Numbered from the stretch's first letter, positions 28,279 through 38,409 are shown. The stretch: DNA of 64,000 nucleotides from an uncultured Prevotellaceae bacterium (GCA_902801375.1 CADCIB010000002.1:1-64000), one strand, 5' to 3'. Made by a program: numbers and translations. The notes: generated from the sequence alone by a model not told the origin.

Positions 28279-30627
28279 TCATTTAATCACGAACTTCTTG
28301 CCATTCTGGATGAACACACCCTTCACGGCGTTGCTCACGCGCTGGCCGGCCATGTTGTAGATGGGGGCATTGGCGTTCTGCTCAGCATTGACGTTGCTGA
28401 TGGCGGTAGCACCGGCATTGGTCGGGTCGACGGTGACGTACATCTCGGGCTGCTCTCCATAGAGCACCATGATACCCGTGAAGGTGTAGGTCTCGCCATC
28501 CTGCAGCTCGTAGCCAATCTTCCACTTGTCGTAGAACTGCACGTACTTGTTGCTGGAGTCGTACCAGTTCTGGTAGGTCTTCGAACCGTCTTCGTTGGTG
28601 GTCTCCTCGTAGTACACTGTAACATCCTGGATGCGCACGAGGTTGCAGATGTTCTCTTCACCGGCTGCTGTGCGGACGTCCATTGTCTCAGGTGTCACTG
28701 TTCCTTCTGTGATTTCGATATCAGACTCTACAACACCAGTCAGTTCCGGTGTGTTGTTGTAGACTGAGAACTTGGCCTTGATGGTACCGTTGAGGATGTC
28801 GCCAGCCTTCAGTTCCAGACCTGACTTGAAGAAATCGATGGCACCAGTAGCATCCTTCACATAAATGTCGTTGCCGCCATTGTACAGCACCTGGGCATCG
28901 GTCAGTTTCAGCACGGCTGTTGCGCCATTCTCCAACTGCTTGAAGGCTGCGATGTTTTCGCAAGTCTCATCGGGAGCACCCACGAAGTCCTCAGTAGGAG
29001 CAATCTCGAACGAAGTGTTGAAGGGGATGATAATACCCGTGATGTTGAAGGTCTTGCCTTCGATGTCGGCGGTGTTGTAGCCAATGCCGAACTTGTCGTA
29101 CACCTGGAGCTTGTTGCCATCCTGGTCCTCACCGAAGTAGTTGTTGCCATCCTTCGAGATGGTCAGCTTCACGGTGACGAGTTCACAAGCGTATGCAGCC
29201 ACCTCGCTGAGGTCGATGCCTGTCATCGGAGTCACCGTACCTGTGCTTCTGGAGATGTTGTTGTCGTTGGTCTTATTCTCCACAGCTGCCAGTTCGGGCA
29301 GTGAACGGTATTCCTTGTATTCGCCGAAGATGCTGCCGTTGAGCACCTCACCAGCCTCAAACGCGATACCAGTCTTATAGAAGTCGATGGCACCGCTTTG
29401 GTCGTGTACGAACACATCGTCGCCCTTGGCGAAGAGCACCAAAGCACCGTTGAGCTTCAGCTCGGCCTGTGAACCCGTTCCGAGTGCCTTGAAGGCCTCA
29501 ATGTCGTTGACCACAGTATCTCCTCCAGGACCTGGATCGTCGCCAGTCAACACCTGTACGGGACGTACCTCAGGAGTGCCTTTGTAAATAGTGTTGAACA
29601 CACAGATGATGTCCACCTTCTTGTCGGCATAGTCTTTCACAGCGTTGTTGTTGCCATAAAGCTGAATCTGCTTGCCGCTGGCGTCCTTTGCGAAGTAGTT
29701 GGTCACAGTGTTGCCACTGCTGTTGGTGCTTTCTTCAGCAATGATGGTCACATTGTCGAACTCGATGAGGTCGTTCTTGTAATTACCATCCAAGATCTCC
29801 TGGATGCTCACCACTACGGGGTCGAGGTCCTCGCTTGAGCTGGTGGTGATGGACAGTTCGTTGGCATTGGTAGCCGATGTGGCGATCACCTGCGGCATGG
29901 AGCTGTAAAGCTTAAAGCCTACAATGACCGTTCCGTTGAGCGTAGCATTCAGCGGCAGGTCAAGGCCCGTGCTGTAGAACAGGATGGCTTTGTCGCCCTC
30001 GCGCACGTAGACGTTCTGGTTGCTGGTGGTGTTGTAAGCGTAAACAACCTTGGCATTGGTCAGCTTGAGGTTTACAAATTCAATCTCCTCAGTCTCGTCA
30101 GCCAGTTCAGCGATGGTCTTGTCAACGGGGTTGATGTCGATGATTTCACCATTTCCCATCGTAATGGTAATGGAGTTGATCTGCGTGTTCTTGTTTACGG
30201 TGAACACCACTTCATTAGTTCCCTCGTGAGTCCAGGTCTTACTTGCCAAATTACCTTTGTTGGCAGTCATGTCGAAGTTGCCGGCATTGAACACAATCTT
30301 CGAGAAGTTGCTTTCGGCACTGATGGTGATGGTTCCGCTATAGCAACGGAGCTGAGGACCGTTGTTTGTGCGCCAAAAGCGGTTAGGGTTGCTTGCCGAT
30401 TCTTCTTTCGGAGATACGGCAACGGTCACGCCGTCGATCGTCTTGGTCCATGTTTCCTCAATGTCGCCGGCAGAACTCTCAGTCTGGTCGCTTTCCGTTT
30501 TCTGCCACGACACGTCAAGATCCATCTCATTGAAGTTGAAAACAACTTCATCCTGTGCGTTCACATTTCCCGCGAACAGTGTCACGAGGAGCAATGCGAA
30601 CAATTGCTTGATGTAATTTTTCTTCAT
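28279..30627 (-). CDS. Secreted OB-fold-repeat protein with type IX-like C-terminal tag
   Basis: 782 aa. Signal peptide 1-24 (ends NVNAQ). Residues about 30-155 are a beta-sandwich-like region (WTKTIDGVTVAVSP). At least four OB-fold-like modules follow, each with the pattern LKLT.A.V.Y...N..YV.D..GAI.F...GL.L..G..LNGTI.. (starting near 175, 270, 400 and 575). These resemble the nucleic-acid or ligand binding OB modules of secreted Bacteroidetes proteins. The last 28 residues (YNMAGQRVSNAVKG, then NGKKFVIK) are a type IX secretion-like sorting tag, as in the gene at 30850. Own promoter and terminator. Function unknown; nucleic-acid or glycan binding are both possible. Confidence 0.75.
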   Translation of the reverse strand: MKKNYIKQLFALLLVTLFAGNVNAQDEVVFNFNEMDLDVSWQKTESDQTESSAGDIEETWTKTIDGVTVAVSPKEESASNPNRFWRTNNGPQLRCYSGTITISAESNFSKIVFNAGNFDMTANKGNLASKTWTHEGTNEVVFTVNKNTQINSITITMGNGEIIDINPVDKTIAELADETEEIEFVNLKLTNAKVVYAYNTTSNQNVYVREGDKAILFYSTGLDLPLNATLNGTVIVGFKLYSSMPQVIATSATNANELSITTSSSEDLDPVVVSIQEILDGNYKNDLIEFDNVTIIAEESTNSSGNTVTNYFAKDASGKQIQLYGNNNAVKDYADKKVDIICVFNTIYKGTPEVRPVQVLTGDDPGPGGDTVVNDIEAFKALGTGSQAELKLNGALVLFAKGDDVFVHDQSGAIDFYKTGIAFEAGEVLNGSIFGEYKEYRSLPELAAVENKTNDNNISRSTGTVTPMTGIDLSEVAAYACELVTVKLTISKDGNNYFGEDQDGNKLQVYDKFGIGYNTADIEGKTFNITGIIIPFNTSFEIAPTEDFVGAPDETCENIAAFKQLENGATAVLKLTDAQVLYNGGNDIYVKDATGAIDFFKSGLELKAGDILNGTIKAKFSVYNNTPELTGVVESDIEITEGTVTPETMDVRTAAGEENICNLVRIQDVTVYYEETTNEDGSKTYQNWYDSSNKYVQFYDKWKIGYELQDGETYTFTGIMVLYGEQPEMYVTVDPTNAGATAISNVNAEQNANAPIYNMAGQRVSNAVKGVFIQNGKKFVIK

Positions 30628-30665
30628 GATGTTTATTTTTTAGTTAATGAATAGATTATTTGGTG

Positions 30666-30696
30666 CAAAGTTACACAAATAATCTGACTTGCCAAA
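30666..30696 (-). promoter_or_regulatory. Promoter of the OB-fold-repeat gene
   Basis: Minus-strand TTTG (complement of 30693-30696), 19-nt spacer, TAACTTTG (complement of 30666-30673). Confidence 0.7.
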
Positions 30697-30759
30697 TGTT
30701 TCATGCAGAAAATTATGAATTTTTTGGGAAGTTCATTCTGTTGATGAAATCAGTCACCA

Positions 30760-30805
30760 GAAAGACCGCACCTTCCCGAAGTTCCATTCGGCAGGTGCGG
30801 TCTCT
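30760..30805 (-). terminator. Terminator after the leucine-rich-repeat gene
   Basis: 10-bp stem GACCGCACCT/AGGTGCGGTC (30764-30773, 30793-30802) with a T-rich flank on both strands. Confidence 0.75.
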
Positions 30806-30849
30806 TTCTTGCAAATAATGTTACCCTCTCTGGCGGGTATGGCCAACTC

Positions 30850-33800
30850 TTATTTCACAACCACTTTTCTTGTGGTGCCGTCACCCAGACGCATAATGTT
30901 GATACCACGCTTGTAGGGACTTGCTTCATGCATGTCCGTTCCAATCTTGCGGCCCTGCAAGTCATAGACAGCCTCTTGATTGGATATGGGATATTGGGTA
31001 ACGCTATCGATGTCAGTGGGTGCGGTGTTTCTGAAAATCTCAATGCCGTAGATTCTCAGTTCGCCGTTGGCATCAGCCTTTTTCATGCCTTTTGCCTGCG
31101 TGGCGTTGTTGCCGCCGTAGATATATACGTAGGTTTCTTCTGCCACGTTATAGGGGAACGTCACTTTCAGCTTGCCCTCTAATTCCTTCGTAATGGGGTA
31201 AGCGTTGCCAATTTTCACCTTCAGCACCATGCTGCCTGTAGTTTGCGCCTCCACATTGATGGTTCCCTTGCCCGGGGCCACCTTGAACACGATGCCCGTG
31301 AAGCCGTCCTTGAAGTCCTCGCCGAAGATGTCCTGGCCTTCAAGTTCGCTCATTGTGTCGTCGTCGGTCGGCGTGGTCACCACAATGCAACCCTCTTCGG
31401 CATCATAGCTGCCATCCTCGTCGCTGATGTTATAGTAGATGTCACCCACCACGTTGCCGTCGAGGTTCGTGTCCTCGTCTATCTCCTCAGCGAAGTCCAC
31501 CGTCTCGCCGTCCTCCACCGGCTCGATGTTCATCTCCACGATATTCTCAAACAAATTCCAGGCAGGCGTGGCCTCATACTTCTCTTTCGTGCCCGCAGGA
31601 ACATAAAGAGTGGCAGAGGTGTAACGATATTGGAATACGTTTTCATTAATCTCGAACGGCTCCTCTATCATTGAGCGTATTTCCGTCAAACCGCTGCAAC
31701 TATCGAAAGCCTGACTTCCTATTGACGTGACGGAACTTGGGATGGTAATGGAGATCAAGGCGCTACAACCTCTGAAAGCCCCCCATCCTATAGACGTGAC
31801 GGATTCGGGGATAGTGACGGAGGACAGGCTGCTGCAACCATCGAAAACTCCATTATTAATAGACGTGATGGACTCAGGGATAGTGACAGTAGTCAGGCTA
31901 CAGCAGTTGTTGAAAGCACCAATATCAATTGACGTGACGGAGTTGGGAATTGTGACAGCTGTCAGACCAGTGCAATCTATGAAAGCCCATAAGCCAATGG
32001 ATGTAACGGAATTGGGGATATTGACAGTGGTCAAGCCGATGCATTCGTTGAAAGCTATGGCGCCAATAGAAGTAACGGAATTGGGGATAATAATGGAGGT
32101 CAGGCCATGACAACCCTCGAAAGCCTCGTTTCCAATAGATGAAACTGTATTGGGAATAACCGAATTCATGCATCCTGCAATTAACTCATTGGGTTCAGTA
32201 GCGATGATGGCATTACAATTATCACGAGAGTCGTAAGTCGTGTTACCGCTTTCAACTGTGATAGAGGTAAGGCCACTACAAAAGCCAAAAGCACCATAAC
32301 CAATGAACGATACAGAGGACGGGATGATGATAGAGGTTAAGCCGCTACAATTATAGAATGCCATAGATTCAAGGGAAACGATAGTATTAGGGATGATGAT
32401 GGAAGTCAGGCCGGCGCAACCATAGAACGCATTCCTATCAATGGAGGTGACGGAATTAGGGATGGTGATGTTGGTCAGGTTAGCGCAATCATGGAAAGCA
32501 TCTTCTCCAATGCTTGTCAATCCTGTGAAATACTGCAATTCATTGAAACTGGTAATGCTCTTGTATTTGAAAACTCTCCCAAGGTCTGTTACTACAGCAG
32601 CCTCAGCATAATTCAGTTCACCGTCACCGTTAGTATCCCAGTTTTCTACACAGAGTGCCTTAACAGCATCGTCGGCAAACAGGATGTTTTCCATCTCCAC
32701 GATGTTCCCGAACTTGTTCCAAGCAAATGTTACCTCGTATTTTTCCTTGCAACCAACGGGGACATAAAGAGTGGCATCCGTATAAATGGGAGAATCCAAG
32801 AAGTCTTCTGTCTCCTCGTCCCAGCATTTGAACGCCCATTCCTCTATTTCAAACGGCTCGGTAATCTCACTGACGATAGTCCTCAAGCTCATACAGGATT
32901 GGAATGCAGAGCCGATGATGCTTGTCACTCCACTTGGAATGTTTATAGATTCAAGTGAAGTACACCAACTAAATGCTCCACTTTCAATTACCTTGACATT
33001 GCTTGGCATGGAAAAGTTGTTGAGTGCATAACAGCCACTGAAGGCATACTCTTTTATTTCTATAATGCTCTCAGGCAGATGGATGGTAGAGATTCCGCAG
33101 CTACTAAAGGCTTTAGCTCCTACCGCTATCACACGGTAGCCATTCACTTCTTCCGGGATGGTCACTGTGCCTGTCGTTGCTGTGGAAACAGCTGTTTCCA
33201 CAGGAACACCATAAATCACTTCCGTCCATATACCCACCTGACAGGTCTTGTCTGCCGCACTGAGCACCCTGTAAGTCACTTCCACACCTTCTTCCGTCAG
33301 AGCCGTGAATGTGTCGCCGTCTTGCAGTCCTTCGCTTTCCATCTCCACAATGTTTGCAAATTGATTCCAGGCAGGTGTGGCCTCATACTTCTCCTTTGTG
33401 CCGACAGGGACATAGAGCGTTGCCGTTGTGCATTCATCATATCCACTCTCTTCATTCTTATAAAGGAACACGCTCCTGTCGATTTCAAAAGGTTCTTCAA
33501 TGTATGAAAGAACTTCAGTAAGTCCACTACAATGATAGAACGCATTCCAGCCAATATGCGTTACGTTTTTGCCAATGATTACTGAAGAAATACTGCTGCA
33601 TTCATTAAATGCATAGTTACCGATGGAGCACACGCTTTCAAGAATGATGGCAGAAACAAGACTGTTGCAATATGCAAATGCCTCATTGCCTATAGAGGTG
33701 ATACTATTAGAAAATAGGACAGAACGCAGGCCTTCGCAATGGTCGAAAGCTGCCTCACCGATGGTGGTCAAGCTATTTGGAATGGTTACTGAAATTAAGT

Positions 33801-35325
33801 TTTCACAATTTTGGAAAGCACAAGGAGAAATACTGACAGTACCTTCATTAATGACTATTTCAGTGTCTGATGGCATATCTCCTTTATAACTATATAGGCA
33901 ACGTCCAAGATAAACAATTTCGTCATCCATGTTGTTGTAGAAAGAAGTTCCATCGAAAGCAAAAGCTCCAATAAAGGTCACACTATTGGGGATGGTTATG
34001 GAAGTTAGACCATTGCAATCAAAGAATGCGTTACCCGATATACCCAACGTTCCTTCTCTAATGTCTATGCTTGTGTTGTCGGGCATAATTCCTTTATATT
34101 TGTAAGCAACCCTACCAGCATATACCAAACCATCTGGCTGATTATCAAACCATGCTGTTCCAGAAAGAGCACTTGACGCAATATTATTAACGCTGTTACC
34201 AATATCTATAGATGCCAGGTTTTCGCAATCTAAGAACGCTTGCTTCTCGATGGTAGTTACACTTTCGGGAATAACTATAGATGTCAGACTGCTGCAATTC
34301 ATGAAAGCCCGATAGTCGATGGTGGTCACGCTATTGGGGATGGTTACAGAGGTCAAGCTGCTACAACCATAGAATGCACACCAACTAACAGATGTCACGC
34401 CGTTAGGGATGATTACAGAAGTCAGATTACTACAACCAGAAAATGCATAGTCAATCGAAATTAGTCCTGTAAAGTATTGTAGCTCATTAAAGGTGGTGAT
34501 TGCCTCATTATAAGTGAAAACACTGGACCAATTATCTCTCTTGATCGATGTCACAGCCGCAGCCTCGGCATAGCTCAGCTCACCGTCGCCGTCGGTGTCC
34601 CAGTTTTCCACGCAAATGGCCTTCACGGCATCATCGGCGAATATGATATTCGGAGTGGTAATGATAGGACGAACACTACAGCCAAGTTGACGGTTGTCGT
34701 AATTATCACAACTTACGTTTTCATTGTTGAGAAACAAGTAGTAAGCACGCTCGCAATCCGATGGGCCGAGGGAGGATGTCCAATAACGGCCGTCATTATT
34801 ATCGAAAATATTGGTTGAATCAAAAATGAATCCAGCTACAGGAACAAAGATTGTGTTGCCGTTTGGTCCCGTAAATGTATAACCGTTAATGGCACCTTGT
34901 GTTTCCCATTCTCTTGTGCAGTTTTCAACAAGTTCTTTAACCTGAGCTTGGCTGGGCATCTGCCATGAACCTTTCCATTTGACATGGGCAACGTCATATT
35001 CAGTGCCTGCTATGTCTGTTCCGATATCATGCGAGGTTCCATATTCACCGTCGGCATGAATATAGTTTTCCCAGGTGTAGGATTCCTTTTCTTCCGTTTC
35101 TCCCCAGGCATAATATCCGCCGTAGTCCTCGGGACTTGATGCACCTACGTTGCAGCATGCCCAGAGTGTGCCGCTGGGCAGTCCGAGGTCGATCATGTGT
35201 GGATGGTTGTTGTCAGGGCACTGCGCAGAGGCCAAGGATGGCATTAGCGCGAATAAGAACAGCAGCATCAGCGGCTTGGCGCTGAATGCAATGCGGCTTT
35301 TGTTTAATTGTCTCATGATAATCAT
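30850..35325 (-). CDS. BspA-like leucine-rich-repeat surface protein
   Basis: 1491 aa. Signal peptide (MRQLNKSRIAF...ASAQ). An N-terminal paralogous domain (about 40-225; MIDLGLPSGTLWACCNVGAS, YGGYYAWGETE) comes first, then an EF-hand-like NWDTDGDGELSYAEA. A long array of LRR_5 (BspA-type) repeats follows, with the core LTSVTIPNSVTSIG..AF.GC. A second EF-hand-like segment (DTNGDGELNYAEA) starts a second LRR block. After a C-terminal carbohydrate-binding-like domain the protein ends in a YDLQGRKIG...KVVVK tag of the type IX kind. BspA-like proteins mediate attachment to host or plant surfaces. Internal repeats make unequal recombination likely. The start may be MRQL, 3 codons in. Confidence 0.88.
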   Translation of the reverse strand: MIIMRQLNKSRIAFSAKPLMLLFLFALMPSLASAQCPDNNHPHMIDLGLPSGTLWACCNVGASSPEDYGGYYAWGETEEKESYTWENYIHADGEYGTSHDIGTDIAGTEYDVAHVKWKGSWQMPSQAQVKELVENCTREWETQGAINGYTFTGPNGNTIFVPVAGFIFDSTNIFDNNDGRYWTSSLGPSDCERAYYLFLNNENVSCDNYDNRQLGCSVRPIITTPNIIFADDAVKAICVENWDTDGDGELSYAEAAAVTSIKRDNWSSVFTYNEAITTFNELQYFTGLISIDYAFSGCSNLTSVIIPNGVTSVSWCAFYGCSSLTSVTIPNSVTTIDYRAFMNCSSLTSIVIPESVTTIEKQAFLDCENLASIDIGNSVNNIASSALSGTAWFDNQPDGLVYAGRVAYKYKGIMPDNTSIDIREGTLGISGNAFFDCNGLTSITIPNSVTFIGAFAFDGTSFYNNMDDEIVYLGRCLYSYKGDMPSDTEIVINEGTVSISPCAFQNCENLISVTIPNSLTTIGEAAFDHCEGLRSVLFSNSITSIGNEAFAYCNSLVSAIILESVCSIGNYAFNECSSISSVIIGKNVTHIGWNAFYHCSGLTEVLSYIEEPFEIDRSVFLYKNEESGYDECTTATLYVPVGTKEKYEATPAWNQFANIVEMESEGLQDGDTFTALTEEGVEVTYRVLSAADKTCQVGIWTEVIYGVPVETAVSTATTGTVTIPEEVNGYRVIAVGAKAFSSCGISTIHLPESIIEIKEYAFSGCYALNNFSMPSNVKVIESGAFSWCTSLESINIPSGVTSIIGSAFQSCMSLRTIVSEITEPFEIEEWAFKCWDEETEDFLDSPIYTDATLYVPVGCKEKYEVTFAWNKFGNIVEMENILFADDAVKALCVENWDTNGDGELNYAEAAVVTDLGRVFKYKSITSFNELQYFTGLTSIGEDAFHDCANLTNITIPNSVTSIDRNAFYGCAGLTSIIIPNTIVSLESMAFYNCSGLTSIIIPSSVSFIGYGAFGFCSGLTSITVESGNTTYDSRDNCNAIIATEPNELIAGCMNSVIPNTVSSIGNEAFEGCHGLTSIIIPNSVTSIGAIAFNECIGLTTVNIPNSVTSIGLWAFIDCTGLTAVTIPNSVTSIDIGAFNNCCSLTTVTIPESITSINNGVFDGCSSLSSVTIPESVTSIGWGAFRGCSALISITIPSSVTSIGSQAFDSCSGLTEIRSMIEEPFEINENVFQYRYTSATLYVPAGTKEKYEATPAWNLFENIVEMNIEPVEDGETVDFAEEIDEDTNLDGNVVGDIYYNISDEDGSYDAEEGCIVVTTPTDDDTMSELEGQDIFGEDFKDGFTGIVFKVAPGKGTINVEAQTTGSMVLKVKIGNAYPITKELEGKLKVTFPYNVAEETYVYIYGGNNATQAKGMKKADANGELRIYGIEIFRNTAPTDIDSVTQYPISNQEAVYDLQGRKIGTDMHEASPYKRGINIMRLGDGTTRKVVVK

Positions 35326-35440
35326 ATTTTTAGTTTGAATTATTCTATGTTCGCCTGATGGCTGAATATCTAGCTACGTGGACTGATTACTTCGTCAACG
35401 TTTCTGAGGTATTGGGGAAAAACTGATAGCCTTATGGGTG

Positions 35441-35471
35441 CAAAAGTACAAATAAATGTGGAAACTGCAAA
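35441..35471 (-). promoter_or_regulatory. Promoter of the LRR protein gene
   Basis: Minus-strand TTTG (complement of 35468-35471), 19-nt spacer, TACTTTTG (complement of 35441-35448). The 22-bp repeat array begins 82 bp upstream of it. Confidence 0.65.
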
Positions 35472-35552
35472 ACAAAAGGGGAGAATCTTTGTTTTTATGG
35501 TTTTCTCTGCGAGAACAAAAACAATAGCTATTGATAGAAAAGATGATCCTGT

Positions 35553-35640
35553 CCAATATCTGGTCATGCGGTGTCCAATATTTGGTCATGCGGTGACCAA
35601 TATCTGGTCATGCGGTAACCAACGTCTGGTCATCGGATGA
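35553..35640. repeat. 22-bp tandem repeat, four units
   Basis: Units at 35553, 35575, 35597 and 35619, with exact 22-bp period. Each begins CCAATATCTGG and continues TCATGCGGTGA with few changes, and a degenerate fifth copy follows at 35641. TGGTCA-tgcgg-TGACCA forms an inverted repeat across the unit. The array lies between the GH28-GH105 gene and the promoter of the LRR gene. A direct period of about two helical turns suits an array of protein-binding sites. There are no spacers, so it is not CRISPR. Confidence 0.85.
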
Positions 35641-35763
35641 CCAAATATTGGTTATGTTTTTGGTCAATAAAAACGGATTAACGTTTGCGTGTAATTCATA
35701 GCTTTATATAAAGATGAGAGATTATTCAAAAAATGCCGTTTTGCACGCGTATCAAAATAGGGT

Positions 35764-38298
35764 TCATTCGGCGTTAAGCATTTCCATTTCCAAGGAAGCC
35801 CAGATGAAGGGACCGATGCCTTTGGCGTCGTTGTCGCGGATGGGTTCGCTCATGTAGTAGTCGAACGAGCCGTCGCGCCAGGGCTTGTCCTGCGGACCGA
35901 GGCCTGCCACCTCACAGCAGTCGGTGAGCGAGATGGTGCGGTCGGCATTCACGCGGATGAACTTTTTCAGGATTCCCTCGTAGGCACGGATGCCAGCCTG
36001 CCGTTTGTCGTTGCCCACATAGCCAAGTCGGGCGGCTTTCAGCAGACAGTAGGCGAACATCGACGAGCAGGTGCTTTCCAGGTAGTTGCGCGGGTCTTTC
36101 ACGTCGAGCACGTCGTACCAGAGGCCTGATGATTTGTCTTGATGTTTCATCACTTGTGTGAGCACATTGTCGAGAATGCCAATCAGTTCCTGCCGCTTGG
36201 CATAATCGCCAGGCAAGGCGTCGAGCACTTCCACGATGGCCATCGCAAACCAGCCGAGGGCGCGTCCCCAGGTGTGCTGGCTGAGTCCTGTTTCTGGGTT
36301 TGCCCAGAACATCTGGTGCGTCTCGTCCCATGCGTGCTTCCACAACCCCGTGGCTGGGTCGAAAGTGCGCTGATTGGTTTTCACGATCTGCATCACCGCA
36401 TCGTCGTACACCTTACGCGTGTTCTTATTTAAATATGTACAGGCGTGTGTGTAATAAGGTAGCCCCATGAAGATGCCGTCGAGCCACACCTGCTTCTGAT
36501 AGATGGCCTTATGCCACCATACGCCCTCGTCGGTGCGCGGCTGTTTTTCCAACTGACTGAAAAGGGTTCGCAGGGCTTTTTTATTCTTCTCTTCCGGGTA
36601 CAGCTGGTTCCAGCGCAAGACAAATTTTGCCGTACGCACCTTGTCCAGGTTGTAGTCGTCGAATCGGTAGTCTTTGATGTTGCCCTTTTCGTCAATCATC
36701 TCCTGGCAGTATTCTGCCAGATAGTCAAGAATGCCCTGGTCTTGATAAGCCAGGGCAGTGTTGAGCATACCTTCCATTTCTATTCCCATCACGTAGTTCC
36801 AGCGCGGTTTCTTGGCGAAGTCGAGCAGGTAGGGGTGCGGCGTACGCTTCATTTCGGAGTGAGTCATCCAAAGACTGTAGGTGGGGAAGGGCATCTCCTG
36901 AAGAACGAGCGAACCGTTCACGAAGAGGTTGTCGAAGTGAAGTTCCTCGGCCTTTCCCGTCTGGTGTATGGCTTTGTCGGTCACACCGTTGAAGCGGCAG
37001 TTCTTGACGTAGATGTGATTCACGGTGTAGGCCAGCGAGTCTTGCTCGTAGCCAACGATCATCACACCGTATTTCGACTTCTCGCACGTCACGTTTTCCA
37101 TGAACACGTTGCGCACGATGGGGTAGAAGCCGCGGCAGCACACCTCTTTCGGCTCATAGTCGGTATTGATTTTCAATACGGCTTCCTGGCATTGGCCCAC
37201 CTTGACGTTGCGGAAATAGATGTTTTCAATGATACCGCCGCGACAGGAGTTGGTCTTGATTCTGAGCACGCGCTCCAGGTCAGGCGAATCCATCTCGCAG
37301 TTTTCCACGAACACATTCTGGCAGCCGCCCGATATCTCAGAGCCGATGACGACACCACCGTGACCGTCCTCCATCACGCAGTTCCTGACGATGATGTTCT
37401 TCGAAGGAATGTTCCATCGGCGTCCGTCGGCATTGCGCCCGCTCTTGATGGCGATGCAGTCGTCGCCGGTATGGAAGGTGCAGCCCTCTATCAGTACGTT
37501 CTCGCACGACTCTGGGTCGCAGCCGTCGCCATTGGGACCTTCGTTCCACACCTTCACGCCCTTCACCGTAATATTTTTTGAGAGCATGGGATGCATCACC
37601 CAGAAGGGCGAATTGAGCATCGTGACACCCTCGATGAGGATGTTCTCGCATTGGTTCAGGCACACCAGTTGCGGGCGCAGACCGTGGCCTTTTCCGAACT
37701 GTCGCTGATCGATGTCCACGCCGTCCTCAGCGTATTTCAGCAGGCGGTCGCGACTGCCAAACTTCTGGTTCTCCTTGATGTCGGGATTTTCTGGGTAGCC
37801 CTTCTTTCCACTCATGGCCCACCACGTGTCTTTCGTGGCGTTGCCGTCGATGGTTCCTTCGCCCGTGATGGCGATGTTCTGTGCCTGATAGGCGTAGATG
37901 CAAGGCTGATAGTTCCATAGGTCGAGGCCTTCCCAGCGGGTCAGTACGAGGGGATAGAGGTCCGTGTCGAAGGCAAAGAGCAGGGTGGCGTCTTTCTCCA
38001 CCACAAGATTCACGCCCGAGCGCAAGGTGATGGCTCCCGTGTTCCACACGCCAGCAGGTACGACGACCCTTCCGCCGCCAGCCTTCGAGCATTTCTCAAT
38101 GGCGCGGTTGATGGCTTTCTGGTTCTTGGCAGCTGTCGCTGTGGTTTTGGCTCCATACTTTGTGATGAGGAATGCCTTGTCGGGAAACTGTGGAGCCTGA
38201 ATGCTCCGTTCAATCTGTTTGTAGGTGGTGTCCCATTCCGATGCTGACATAAGCGACGGAACGAGCAGGAAAAGGCAAAGTGCCAATAGGTGTCTCAT
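35764..38298 (-). CDS. Secreted GH28-GH105 fusion (polygalacturonase + unsaturated uronyl hydrolase)
   Basis: 844 aa from MRHLLALCLFLLVPSLMSAS, a clear signal peptide; the longer frame adds 27 residues without support. Residues about 25-460 are GH28: KTTATAAKNQKAIN, GPNGDGCDPESCENVLI, TGDDCIAIKSG, GHGGVVIGSEISGG, RIKTNSCRGG. Residues about 480-844 are GH105 (YteR/YesR-like): WLDGIFMGLPYY, NPETGLSQHTWGRALGWFAMA, and SGLWYDVLD. GH105 removes the unsaturated uronyl residue left by pectate or rhamnogalacturonan lyases, so one polypeptide could cut the backbone and trim ends. It lies upstream of the LRR, OB-fold and SusCD genes on the same strand. Confidence 0.93.
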   Translation of the reverse strand: MRHLLALCLFLLVPSLMSASEWDTTYKQIERSIQAPQFPDKAFLITKYGAKTTATAAKNQKAINRAIEKCSKAGGGRVVVPAGVWNTGAITLRSGVNLVVEKDATLLFAFDTDLYPLVLTRWEGLDLWNYQPCIYAYQAQNIAITGEGTIDGNATKDTWWAMSGKKGYPENPDIKENQKFGSRDRLLKYAEDGVDIDQRQFGKGHGLRPQLVCLNQCENILIEGVTMLNSPFWVMHPMLSKNITVKGVKVWNEGPNGDGCDPESCENVLIEGCTFHTGDDCIAIKSGRNADGRRWNIPSKNIIVRNCVMEDGHGGVVIGSEISGGCQNVFVENCEMDSPDLERVLRIKTNSCRGGIIENIYFRNVKVGQCQEAVLKINTDYEPKEVCCRGFYPIVRNVFMENVTCEKSKYGVMIVGYEQDSLAYTVNHIYVKNCRFNGVTDKAIHQTGKAEELHFDNLFVNGSLVLQEMPFPTYSLWMTHSEMKRTPHPYLLDFAKKPRWNYVMGIEMEGMLNTALAYQDQGILDYLAEYCQEMIDEKGNIKDYRFDDYNLDKVRTAKFVLRWNQLYPEEKNKKALRTLFSQLEKQPRTDEGVWWHKAIYQKQVWLDGIFMGLPYYTHACTYLNKNTRKVYDDAVMQIVKTNQRTFDPATGLWKHAWDETHQMFWANPETGLSQHTWGRALGWFAMAIVEVLDALPGDYAKRQELIGILDNVLTQVMKHQDKSSGLWYDVLDVKDPRNYLESTCSSMFAYCLLKAARLGYVGNDKRQAGIRAYEGILKKFIRVNADRTISLTDCCEVAGLGPQDKPWRDGSFDYYMSEPIRDNDAKGIGPFIWASLEMEMLNAE

Positions 38299-38324
38299 GA
38301 TGGATTGTTTGATTGATTCTGATG

Positions 38325-38332
38325 CAAAATTA
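38325..38332 (-). promoter_or_regulatory. Possible -7 element of the GH28-GH105 gene
   Basis: TAATTTTG on the minus strand, 26 bp before the chosen start codon. No good -33 partner. Confidence 0.4.
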
Positions 38333-38409
38333 CGAAAAAACGCTGTAACAAGCATACGAACAAGGTCATTTTTTTCCAATTACTTACGTAAATGTTTGCG
38401 TTTTTGGCC

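Noticed and set aside
35553..35640. CRISPR array
   Set aside because: Units are directly joined, with no spacers between them, and no cas genes are near.
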